From: Calycina herbarum
Taxonomy: Eukaryota; Ascomycota; Leotiomycetes; Helotiales; Pezizellaceae
Direction of reading: 5' to 3'
Length of the DNA: 64,000 nt
NCBI GenBank assembly: GCA_001414485.1
Contig: LLEY01000041.1
Coordinates: forward strand, 1 to 64,000
Position numbers and translations under genes: made by a program. Positions 33,243 to 44,897 of the stretch are shown one piece after another; the stretch's first letter is position 1; the number at the start of each line of letters is the position of its first letter. A model generated the notes under the pieces. It was not told where the DNA came from and did no database searches. It saw only the letters and a list, made by a program, of their open reading frames with translations.

Positions 33243-33611
33243 CTCTAACGTGCGTGGGGATGCACGGATATTAGCTTTCTATCGTTCGTTTCGAAATGGG
33301 GAAACTGATCGGCGGGGTTCGGAATGACCTCACGTACCGTATTAGCTCGTAAGCAATCGCGATCTAGACTGGACGGATGGTGCGGCACGGCTGTGAATCA
33401 TACAGAATATGGCCTTGGGATAATACAAAAGATCAGGTATCAAGAAATTTTGTGGGTTTGAGATTTTGATAAATAGTTTGGAGTTTCCTGTTGTTGGGAA
33501 GGTTAATTGATCATCATCTACACTTCTCATTCTATCAACCTCTCACTCACTCACACACTAACTCAATCCCCGGCATACAACACCAACAACGAAAACGAAA
33601 AGTTCGCAAAA

Positions 33612-34350
33612 ATGACTTTGACAGTCCACCACCTCCAAGTCGGACAATCAGAACGTATCCCTTGGCTTTGCGAAGAATTAGGAATCCCATATGAATTAGT
33701 TCTCCACCACCGAGATCCAATTTTCTCCCCTCAATCGATCAAAGACCTCTCACCTATTGGTCAAGCACCTATTATCCAAGATGGGGAATTGACGCTTTTT
33801 GAGAGTGCTGCTTGTGTGGAATATATCATTCGTGAGTCTTGTATTCAATTCAATTTTTAGGAAAGAGAAGCTAATGACTGAAAAAGACAAATTCGGAAAT
33901 GGAAAACTGGCCCTCCCACCAACACACAAAGATTACGCGCAATACCTATTCTGGTTCCACTTCTCAAACGGAACATTCCAACCTCATCTCCTCCGTCTAA
34001 TATCACTTAACAATGTCGCACCTACCAATCCTCAAACTATCTCTGCTGCCTCTCGTCTCCAAGACCTCTTAAAATTTATGGATGAGAGATTACAGAACAA
34101 TACCTGGTTAGCTGGGGAAGAGTTCACGGCTGCAGATATCATGACTGTATTTTCTTTGACTACTATGCGCGCGTTCATTGGGTATGAGTTGAAGGGGTTT
34201 GATGGGATTCTTGGGTATCTTGAGAGAGTTAGAGGGAGAGAGGGGTTCAAGAAGGCGAGGGGGAAGGCGGATCCTGATTTGAAGTGGATGGGTGGGGCGG
34301 AGAAGCCCGAGTCGTATTTTGCGGGGTTGAAGAAGGCGGGGAAGGTTTAG
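33612..34350 (+). CDS. Glutathione S-transferase family protein
   Basis: Exon 1 is 33612-33831 (donor GTGAGT) and exon 2 is 33887-34350. The 55-nt intron has a GCTAATGAC branch site and an AAAAG acceptor. The join reads EYIIHKFGNGKLALPP and encodes 227 residues, normal for fungal GSTs. The N-terminal thioredoxin-fold half (about 2-80) has the QSERIPWLCEELGIPYEL helix, the cis-Pro loop GQAPII and the glutathione-binding Glu-Ser pair (LFESAA). The C-terminal helical half includes YLFWFHFSNGT and the LAGEEFTAADIM N-capping/hydrophobic staple motif. The start has a good context (GCAAAAATGACT). It likely conjugates glutathione to electrophiles in the cytosol; the substrate is not predictable. It is the last normal gene before the RIP-degraded block. 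Confidence 0.92.
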
Positions 34351-35686
34351 GAGTGGAGATGGGTTTCGATTTGAATTTTTGGTGGGAATGGGGTCTCTGC
34401 TCTTTGTATTATTTATTGACTACTCTCTACAAAAAGACTTCCCTAATAATGAAACAAGCTATTTAGATGATATTGAGATTAGGGCCGATTGATAAGAGGC
34501 CTAGTCACTGTTTTATAGCACCCTTCTCATTTGTTACCTTACGTTTTAATATTTGATTTTTTCAAATCCATCTCAAAGAATGTGACGGTTATAGTCACGA
34601 AGGCTGGATGTCACATGCGCGCTTAGATGCACGCTAGTACTAGCGTACGCACTAGCGCGGATGACTTGTATTTAGTTCCCGGTTCTCTCGAGCTCTTCTG
34701 CTCTCCTCGTCTTTTGTCCTAAGAGTAGAGTGTTGTTTGTTCTGAGTCTTATCTGAAGCACGTCTGTTACAAAGAACAGTTTTAATACTTAGGCTGGGCA
34801 GAAGTCTTAAAAGTCGAGGTGTCAGGTATAGAGTAATGTCTTGATTTCTTATAAGTGGTAAATTTAAGAAGGAAAACCTTATAACGAGTGTTTTACTCTT
34901 CTTATTAATATTTTTTAGAATCTTTACTTAATAAGGACATCGACTTCTCTTCTATTAGGCGTTTGACTCTGATAGTATAAAGAGAGAGAGAAAGGTATTC
35001 TAAGGTAGTAAAGATAATTATTTAAATAGTAAGAGAATTAGTTCTATACTACTAATAAAGTAAAGCTAAAATTACTTAAGTAATTACACTTAAGCTGTGA
35101 CAAGCCTCTATAAATGTACTAAAAGAAGTGCTTATAGAATAGTACCTATATTCGAAGAAAACTAAACTAAAGAGAGAAGAGAAGAGTTAGTACGCTCTGT
35201 CTCTATTTATATATACTAAGCGAGACTTCGGCAGAACCTCGGCACGTGATCCAGCTAAACGAGGCTTCGATCACGTGATCTAATAATATATGACTAGGAC
35301 TGTCACAGGTTAAGAGTAATAAAGTAGATAAGGTTCTCTACTAACGAAGATAATCTATTAGCTATATAAAGGTAGCGAGGTTTTATTAAGAGTTTAAGAG
35401 TAAAATTATTTTACTATATATAATTAGAATTAATAAAGGCTTTAGCTAAAGTACTAGAGTTAAATATAAAGTAGATAGTAGGGAGCTTTGTTTTATTAGT
35501 ACTAATTAATTTATAAGAAATCTCTATTATACTCTCTTTCTACCTTTTCTCTAATAACGATAATATTAAAGCTTTCTTCTAATTTCTACGTCTTTAGTAG
35601 TAACTATCGATAGAGACTAGGCTTTTCTCTTAACCTTATCTATATTCTTTTTCTTCTTATTCTAGTAGCGAGCTTTCTTTAGCTTA
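34351..35686. other. Entry into A+T-rich degraded block; two possible LTR remnants
   Basis: After the GST 3' end the sequence becomes TA-rich. A candidate solo LTR at 34581-34771 begins TGTGACGGTT, ends TCTGTTACA and is flanked by AAGAA on both sides. A second segment, 35096-35307, begins TGTGACAAGCC and ends ACTGTCACA, an inverted-end form typical of LTRs, but without a convincing duplication. The rest reads as heavily mutated repeat with no usable frame. It is the left part of the older sequence into which element A inserted. Confidence 0.4.
34581..34771. repeat. Candidate solo LTR, 191 bp
   Basis: TGTGAC...GTTACA ends with the 5-bp direct repeat AAGAA at 34576-34580 and 34772-34776. No second copy was found in the window, so this would be a solo LTR. 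A-rich flanks make a chance match of the duplication possible. Confidence 0.4.
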
Positions 35687-35691
35687 GTATA

Positions 35692-36157
35692 TATAACGAA
35701 ACTTAAATAAACTAAATAAAGATAACTAAGTCTCGATAGTTAGTATATAGGTAAGAAGTATAGATATACTAGGCTGTTTACTTAGAAGTAAACTCGTTAC
35801 TTATATTAAAGATATTAAATAAGATAATAAGATTAATAACTAAAGTTAAGTATAAAGCTTCTATCTAATAGCAGACGTGCTAGTCTTATATAGAACCTTT
35901 ATTCTCTAAGTATATCGCTTATATTACTTATATCGCTTATATCGCTTATAATCGAGGTAATTAGAGCGATATAGGCGATTACGTTATATAACCGTACGTA
36001 ACTTCTAATAGTCCTATAATAGTAAGATTCTAAAATCCTTAAACGCTCTTCTATATTACTAATTCTCTCTTATATTACCTTCTATTCCCTAGATATTATA
36101 TCTTATTCTATTAGAGTACTATCTAGACTACTTACTACGTAACTGTGATTTATAATA
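35692..36157. repeat. Left LTR of element A (466 bp)
   Basis: It matches 42331-42787 along its whole length and more distantly 43089-43550 and 57149-57610. It has extra copies of a 9-bp TATCGCTTA-type unit near 35920-35950, which explains its greater length than its partner. Confidence 0.88.
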
Positions 36158-39100
36158 CTATCTCCTTCTTAGACTAGCGTGTCTCTATACTTAAGTATAG
36201 CCTAAGAAAATATTATTAAGAGGCTAGTAGCCTTTCTTACTTCTATTATATTATTAACATCTCTCTTAAAAGACGGACTTAAATAATATAGAACTCTTAA
36301 CACTCTTTATATTAAATATATAAAACGTGAAATAATTCCTTATACTTATTATATTAATATAAAGACTAGCTATCGATGTGTTAATATTACTAGTAGTTCT
36401 AAATACTCTAAATATACTAGAAAAGATAAGTCTTATAATATTAAGAAGTAAAACTAAATACTCTTACTTTTTATATAGGAATCCTTTAATATCTAGAAGC
36501 GACGGTTATAGTAGAAGAAGAAGATAGCTTATAAGGTCTAAGAAGAAGCTATATAGAAGATTCTTCGACTATAGAAATAGTAACGCTTTCTTACTAAGTA
36601 GGAGTAAGAGATGCTCTATCGTAGTCTTACTAACTTATAAGAGCTTAATAAAGCTAAAAAGAGAGAAAGAGAAGAGAAAGAGTAGAGAGAGATAGAGGTT
36701 ACCTAGTTAGCAGCCTCTCCTTTCTCTAGTAGCTCTGCTTTTGTCGTCGAGCTGTCTCTTAACTTAGCTTTTCTCGAGGCTTTCTCTTCTAACTACGAGA
36801 TATAGATAACCCTGGGTTTTAGTAGTAGAACTCTTAAAGTTCCTCTAAGTAATAGATAAAGCTTTCTCTTAGTTTCTAAGTGTTTTCTAAGTATAAGTAA
36901 TCTAGCTATTTAATTAAGTATTTAACTCGTTCTCTAATAAGCTTATAGTTAAGAATCCTCTTAACTTTATACTTAGTATTTAGGTTTACTAGTTAGATTT
37001 CTATATACGAGGCTAGTAGTACTTCTAGTAGTACTAGTTTAAGTAAGAATATATAGAATACTAGGTAAATATTTATTATCTATAGTAATACTAATTTATA
37101 ATTTAAAAGCCTTCTAACTTATTTAATTTTAAATAGTCTAAGTTTTTTATAATCTAGTTTATTACTTAGTCTTTTTATATTAATATTCTTCTATACTAAG
37201 TAAACTTTATCTCTCTCTCTTAGTATTAGCTTCTAACTACGTCGTTTATTATAGTAGTACGTGTTCCTTTTAGCTATAAACTATAAATCCTCTATAAGTT
37301 CTTTATATAACTCTTTAATTCTTAAGATCTAAATATAAGTAATCTAGTTATTAATAGTCGTAGATAAAAGTTCTTAGTATACTACTAATTCGTATCTAAA
37401 GTTAGTATAGAATAATATAATAAGTGTTATTTCTATTATTAAACTATTATAAGTAAACTATACTAATAGTAGTAGTTCTACTTAGTTGTTTTACTAGTAG
37501 TTTATATAATAACGAAGATATATTTTAACTACTTAATTTATATATTCGTTTCCTCTATTTATCTAAGAGTAAAAAGCTATAGAAAGCTTTCTTTTTATAT
37601 CTAATCACTTTATAAGAGCGATTTAAAATTTTAAGATAAAGAGTTTATCTTTATCTAAGAGTATTTCTTCTAATAGTCTATATCTTAAGACTAATTTCTT
37701 AAGAAATATAAATGTTAATTCCTTAGCTATACTTAACTCTATATATAATATTAAAATTATATACTTTATAAGTCGTTTTATAATAACTAGGATTAAGTTA
37801 TATTTAACTCTTATTATTAGATCTTTAGATTTTAGTAGCTTAATAATAAAATCCTAAGAGATCGATTTCTAAGATATCTATAGTATTAGAGTTATATTTA
37901 TCTATTTATATAGTATATAGTAGGAAGTCTTATTCTAAGTATAGGTATTATACTCTACTAATACTTCTTTAACTACCTTTAATACTCTATTAATATAGTA
38001 ATATTATTTAATTCTCTAAAGAGCTCTTCTAATTCCTTAGTATCTATAGGCTAGTACTATATAGTATTCCTAAATAAATTCTTTTATATATAAGTTAGGA
38101 ATCTAAAGCTTCTTTTTCTTATACCTGTTCTTATAGTTTTATTCTTCTTATAAATAGTATATATTAATATCTAGTTCTTATTCTAGGTTCCTTTCTTCTT
38201 AAAGTATCTAAGACTGTTCCTTTTCTTAAGCGTTTTAAATTTTATTTCTCTAGAGATTAACTTCCTCTAGAACTATAACCTTATAAACTATTAGAGCTAA
38301 ATCTCTATTCTTAAGAGTTTTTAAGATTATAATCTTCTTATACTCTTTATTTCCTTTATACTTAGGTTTCTAGCTAAGAGTATTAGCTTAAGTATTTAAT
38401 ATTCTACTTATATAACGTATAATAATATTAAATTTTAATAGTATTTTAGACTATCTTATTAGTTATCTAGTTATAAGTTCCTTTGTTTTTATAAACGTTC
38501 TTAAATTCTTATAGTTAGTTAGAACTATAACTATATATTTCACTTCTTAAAAGTATATCTTCTAGTATTCTAGAGCTAGTACTATAGCGAGTAATTCTTT
38601 GTCGAAGATACTATAGTTCTACTATACTAGATTAAATATTTTAGAGTAGTATATAATAGATATAAGCTTTTCTTTATTATTTAGTTATAGATAAATCGTA
38701 TCTACTACTATGTCTAAGGTATTCGTTTCTACTATATTAGGCTTATCTACGTTAAAATCGTATAAAATAGGTTTTTTTATAAATTTTACCTTGATTTTTT
38801 AAAAAGTATTCTTAGCTTATTTATTCTATATAAATATAACAGCCTTCTTAACTAGTACTAATATTAGTTTAGTAATCTTTATATAATCTTTAATAAATAG
38901 ATAATAGAAGTTTATAAATCTAAGAAAGAACTATATATCCTTTACATTCTCTAGTAATTTCTAGTTTAAGATATTTTAGATCTTTACTAGATCTATTTCT
39001 ATTTTCTCTAGACTAAATATCTATTCTAGGAAAAGTATCTAAGTTACTTCGAACTTGTATTTTAATAGTTTAAGATAGGAGTCTATCTTAAGTAGTTATT

Positions 39101-42100
39101 ATAGAACTTCTCTTATATATCTCTTATACTCTTCTTCTTTTTCTAAGAAGATTAGAATATTATCTAGATAATAGATTACTATTATTTCTAGAAGATCTTC
39201 TAAAATTTCGTTGTTTTATCTCTAGTACGTAGCTAGTATATTATATAGTCTAATTAGTATAACTGTGTATTTATAGAGACCTAATAGTAAGGTAAATACT
39301 GTTTTCTATTTGTTACTAACTTTTATTTATATAAGTCTATAAGCGTTTTATTAATCTAGTTTCGTAAATTATACTATCTTATCTAACTTATCTTATAAGT
39401 ACTAGCTACTAGGTAATAGATAAGCGTTCTTAACTATAGTATAATTTACTTCTTAGTAATTAATATATACTCTTCTATCTAAGTTATCCTTCTTCTTAAT
39501 AATAAGTATATTTAAAGTAATTAGTAACTTAGATTTTCTAATATATCTCTTCTTAATATCTTCCTTTATATAACTTTCTATTCTCTATAGGTTCTTCTAG
39601 TTATATAACTAAAGCTTCTGCTTTTTAAAGTTATAACTCTGTTTTAGTTTAATCTTATAATCCTATAAGCGATGTTCTAGTAAGGCTTATAAGTCTTTTA
39701 AGTTTTTAAATAATATCTTAAATTCTCTATACTATATAGGTATTTCGTTATTAGCTTTTCTACTAACTTATGAAAAACCTTAGACTAGGTGTTCTAGTAT
39801 ATTAGAAGAGATAGTACTAATCTTATTCTAGCTCTATAGTTATAAATACAAACCTATGTATTTATATTAACTAAAGGTTATTATTTAAGCCTTCTAGTTA
39901 ATATCTAGATTATATTCTTAAATCTATAGTATACTAAGTATTACTTCCTTATTCCTTATTTTAATAATATTAAATTATATATCTAAGTAGTATTCTTTAA
40001 TATTAATTTTTATTAGAATAGTTTACTAATTAATAATTCTATTTTAGTATATAACGTCTATTCTATTAACTACTCCTAGGCAGTATAGCCTTATATCTTT
40101 AATTAGAACGTTTATCTTCTTTAGAGCTATTAAAGAAAGAAAATTACTTATTACTCTAGAGTTAACTAAGACTTAGAGTTCCTTCTCTCTTATCTTTACT
40201 ATTACTATAAGTTACTATTCTCTTATAGTAGTATAAATTTCTAGTTTAATATAATAAACCTTAAATCTTCGTTTACTAGTATCTCCTTCTAGAGAGCTTA
40301 AGAAGAATATTATCTTTTTATTATTAGAAAAGACTACCTTATATATTAGACTATCTTCTATAGTTCTCTTAGATTCTAGAAGTGTTCTTATAAAACGTTT
40401 CTTTATTAACTAGTCTAATATAATATATAGTTTATACTAAATCTATTTAATAGTTACTTTATATAAAATTTTAGTAACCTATTATTTACCTTTTTTAGAT
40501 TAGTAAAATTCTTAGATTAAGATAGCCTAAGAGTCTACCTTAGTAACCTTAAACATCTACTAATCTCCTAATCTTTTAAATACTATAGTAACTTCTTTCT
40601 CTACTATTAATACTTAATATTTCTTATTAATTACTAGACTATATTCTTAACTAGATAGGTAGGTAATAATATCTAACTTTAGATATCTATTATATTTATT
40701 AAATCCTTCTAGATAAGACTACTACTATTTAGTAGTGTCTCTCTTTAAGCTAGTAACTATCTATATATCTCTCTTCTCTAGGTAGTTATTAGATACTACC
40801 TACTCTAGTCTAAGTTTCTTAAATTTAATACTTTCTCTTCTAGTAATAGAGCTAACTATAGTTACTTAGTCCTAGTTATTCTATACTATTATACAAGTAG
40901 TTAAGATAGTAGGTTTAATTTCTTAAGTAGAGTATAGGCTCTAAAAGTTAGGTTTCTAGCTTTCTATATATATCTATCTATTCTCTTTCTTAAAGGTTCT
41001 AATAAATATCTATATCTTATCTTATTTAAGCTTATATATTCTAGGATCCTTCTCTAATAAGTTAGATACTAATTCTAACGATTCTAATAAACTTATTAAT
41101 AGTAATAATTTATATTTAATCTATAGTAGTAACGTTTATTCTTTAGTTAAACGTATATTATAATATGTCTTAAGAAGTAGATTACTATTATCGTCGATGT
41201 TCTATACTCCTTCTATTTAAGTCTTAAGTTTCTTATTATACTCGATTTATATACTATATTCTCTAGCTTTAAGCTTATTATCTATAAGTTCGATTTTATT
41301 AAGTAAGGCTACTTCTCTTCGAATAGTAGCGTTGATCTATCTCTTTTCTTTAGAGTTCTTCTTCTTATAATACTTATTTACTCTATAGCTAGAAAGGCTA
41401 TAGTTATAATATAAGTTCTACTTATATTAACGATTTCGCTTCTTCTAGGAAAGTCCTCTCTTCTTAGAAAAGGTTCTTTTCTATATAGTATTTATCTTCT
41501 TACTATACTTGCTAGTATAGAGATATTTCTACTTTCCTAATCCTTTACTCTTTTCTCTATATCTTAGGTTACTTTTTCTGAATTTATATAGATAGTTATC
41601 TAACTAGACAACTTCTTCTATTATATCTATAATAGTTTAGAACTATATATTCTATTTAGCTATTTCTTTATAAATATATATCTTTAATTCTCTACGAAAA
41701 GGTTCTATAAGAGTAATAGTATTCTAACCTATTCTATTCCTATAACGTTAGAATTCGTTAGTATAATCTATTACTAATCTAGTTTAGTATAAATCTAAAA
41801 GCTTTTATATAGTAGTCTAGATTATAGCGAAGTCTCTAAAGACTTTTTAAATAGTTACTTTAAAACCTCTCTAAGATTTAAATATAATCTTAGTTAACTC
41901 TATCTTTCTATTCTTATTCTTATTTTTAAAGAAGTCCTCTAAATATAGCTAAGTCTATTCTAATACTAATCCTCTAAGATAGGAGATAATAAAGATAGTT
42001 CGTAAGTTATAATCGCTTTCGAATTTGTCTAAGTTAAAGTGAAAGTAGATGTCTATTTAAAGAAGAAACGAGTTAAGTTTCTTACGCTTTCTATAATATA

Positions 42101-42330
42101 TATCTAGTATCTTAACTTTAATATATTTAAGTACTTCGACCTTATAAAGCTTAGAAGCGTCTAGTATACTAATATTGTCGTTATCCTTAGCTGGTTATAT
42201 ACTAGCAGGTGTTCTTCTAATAGCACTTTTTAATATTATAGCGATATTAACTTAGCTAGTATTTAGGCTAGTAGCGGCGGCGGGGGTTTCTAGGGCTATA
42301 GTAACTGAACTTCTAAGTAGGTGCTTAAAG

Positions 42331-42787
42331 TATAATAAAACTTAAATAAACTAAATAAAGGTAACTAAGTCTCGATAGTTAGTATATAAGTAAGAAGTAT
42401 AGATATACTAGGTTGTTTACTTAGAAGTAAACTCGTTACTTATATTAAAGATATTAAATAAGATAATAAGATTAATAACTAAAGTTAAGTATAAAGCTCT
42501 TATCTAATAGCAGACGTGCTAGTCTTATATAGAACCTTTATTCTCTAAGTATATCGCTTATATCGCTTATATCGCTCGCGATCGAAGCGATTAGAGCGAT
42601 ATAGATAATTATATTATATAACCGTATGTAACTTCTAATAGTTCTATAATAGTAAGATCCTGAAATCCTTAAACGCTCTTCTATATTACTAATTCTCTCT
42701 TATATTACCTTCTATTCTCTAGATATTATACCTTATTCTATTAGAGCGCTATCTAGACTACTTACTACGTAACCGTGATTTATAATA
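42331..42787. repeat. Right LTR of element A (457 bp)
   Basis: Partner of the left LTR. Differences between the two are mainly C/T and G/A, plus the copy number of a short TATCGCT repeat near 42550-42580. It is followed directly by the GTATA duplication. Confidence 0.88.
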
Positions 42788-42792
42788 GTATA

Positions 42793-43083
42793 ACCTAGAA
42801 GACTATATATCTTATTATCGTAGTAGTAATAGAGGTTATACTCTGTTTAAAACTTCTTATAAGTAGCCTTTAACTTAGAAGTATTAGTCTAAGTCTTATT
42901 CTTAATATTCTTCTAAGTCTAGACGTATTTCCTTCTAACTTTTAAGATAGTAAGATCTATTATCTTAGAGTTAGAGAGTAAAGTAGTCGAAGCCGAGGTT
43001 AGAGTAGTAGTAGTATTAGAGTTGTTCTTAAGATACTAAGTATTATAAATAGTTTAGTTAATATTATCTTTTTCTAATATTAG
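42793..43083. other. Fragment of older repeat between elements A and B
   Basis: These 290 bp are neither A nor B. They connect leftwards across A to the sequence ending at 35686 and rightwards across B to the sequence starting at 57616, since both insertions are bounded by clean target duplications. The segment is A+T rich and has no recognisable coding content. Confidence 0.6.
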
Positions 43084-43088
43084 GTTAG

Positions 43089-43550
43089 TATAACGAAACT
43101 TAACTGAACTAAACAAAGATAACTAAGTCTCGAAGGTTAGTATATAGGTAAGAAGTATAAATACGCCGGGTTGTTTCCTTAGAAGTAAACTCGTTACTTA
43201 TACTAAAGATATTAAATAAGATAATAAGATTAATAACTAAAGTTAAGTACGAAGCTCCTATCTAGGTAGTAGACGTACTAGTATATATAGAACCTTCGTT
43301 TATATTAGAGTCCTACTTAGTAGGAGTTCTAAAGATAAAGTCTAACTCTATTTCTAGAGCTCTTTAAAACTAGACTCTATTACCTAACTACTTCTAACCG
43401 AGTTATATAATATAACTATAATAAGATCCCTAGGATTATATATCCTTCTATATTTAATCCCTTCTTTCTTTTAGGGTTATAATAGTGTTTATCCTATTAG
43501 AGCGTCGCCTAGACTTCACTTATTTATATACTAGTATATAATTCGTAATA
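43089..43550. repeat. Left LTR of element B (462 bp)
   Basis: Partner of 57149-57610. The first ~230 bp also match the LTRs of element A, while the middle differs, so A and B are subfamilies. Confidence 0.88.
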
Positions 43551-44655
43551 CTATCCTCTTCTTAGCCTTAGTATATCTCTATACTAAAGTATAACTCTAA
43601 ATATATCGTTAGAAAGATATCGACCTTTCTTTATATATAACTATGTCCTCTTCTTATACTAAACGAAAAGAGCGTCTAGCTCTTATTATATAAATCGAAT
43701 CCGTATAACGTCTAGTAATAACCTATTCCTTTTATTATAAACAGTCTTGTTAATACTTTCTAGAGCTCTTTAAATCCTCTCGTTATTCTAAGTATATTCG
43801 GTTAAAAAGGTCTTATAATAGCCCTAGCTATCTCGTCGTTCCTTTCTCTAGACCTTGAAAACCTATATATCGATTTTTCTTTAGCTTTATATATAAACGA
43901 TTCCCTATTACTCCTCTAAGTCCTCCTTCTTCGAGTCCTCCTCTCGAGTCCTCGTCTACCTAGTTTCCTACCTTTGAGATAGCTTCTTTCGTCGAGCAGG
44001 TGCTTTCTAATAATATGTCCTTATCTAACCCTAGTTCTAAATTCTAAGCAGCTCTAGGTTTTATTAGTAGTACTTCTAAAGTTCCTCTAAGCAATAGTTA
44101 AGATTGCTTTTTAGTTCTTAAGTATTCTCTAAGTATAGGTAATCTAACTATTTAATTAAATACTTAACTTACTCTCTAATAAGTTTATAGTTAAGAATCC
44201 TTTTAACTTTGTATTTAGTATTTAGATTTACTAGTTAAATTTCTATAATTAGAGCTAGTAGTGCTCCTAGTAGTACTAGTTCAAGTAAGGATATATAGAA
44301 TACTAGATAGATATTTATTATCTTTAGTAGTACTAGTTTATAATTTAAAGGTTCTTTAACACGTCTGATTTTAAATAATCTAAGTTTTTTATAGTCTAGT
44401 TTATTACTTAGTCTTTTCGTATTAATGTTTTTCTATACTAGATAGACTTTATCTCTCTCTTTTAGTATTAGCTTCTAACTACGTTGTTTGTTATAGTAGT
44501 ATACGTTTCTTTTAGCTACGAACTATAAATCCTCTATAAGTTCTTTATATAGGCTTTTAATTTTCTAGATATAAATATAGATAAGTTAGTTGTCGATAGT
44601 CGTAGATAGTAGTTCTTAATACGCTGTTAGTTTATATCTAAAGTTAGTATAGAAT

Positions 44656-44897
44656 TGTTAGAGCTTATAGCAAGTGCTAATGAATTAAACTATAGAAGCT
44701 GTCTATGTATAAGAAGATTCGATTGTCCTTTCTAAGCTAGAGTCCTTACTAACTTATATACTTAGTTAGCTTTTTCTAGAGGGTTCTGCTAAGGGTACTC
44801 TCGAAGGTTCTATTACGTCTATACGTTGTTAAGGGAGGTTATGTAAATGCGTCGCTGGAGTACTCTAAGACTTATTCCACGGGTGTAACCCTTGATA
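44656..44897. repeat. Left LTR of element C (242 bp)
   Basis: It starts TGTTAGAGCTTATAGCAAG and ends CCCTTGATA. It has the same length as the right copy, with differences almost all C/T or G/A, and is preceded by AGAAT. Confidence 0.9.

Larger units (their letters stand above)
32441..33611. other. Intergenic region with two MITE-like inverted repeats
   Basis: This separates two tandem plus-strand genes. It holds two inverted repeats (32637-32850 and 33151-33242), listed separately, and the pyrimidine-rich leader of the GST gene (about 33520-33600). No ORF is supported. Confidence 0.5.
35692..42787 (-). mobile_element. LTR retrotransposon A, Ty3/gypsy-like, RIP-degraded
   Basis: This 7.1-kb element is bounded by related LTRs (35692-36157 and 42331-42787) and a 5-bp target duplication, GTATA, at 35687-35691 and 42788-42792. 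The LTR ends read TATAAC...TAATA, as expected if TG...CA were mutated to TA. A purine-rich tract on the minus strand next to the left LTR (complement of 36158-36172) suggests transcription leftwards. Near 39155-39175 the minus strand reads YYLDNILIF, a reverse-transcriptase YxDD box with the second Asp changed to Asn by G to A. Stops are everywhere and no ORF survives. CpA and TpG are strikingly rare and TpA dominates. Confidence 0.88.
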
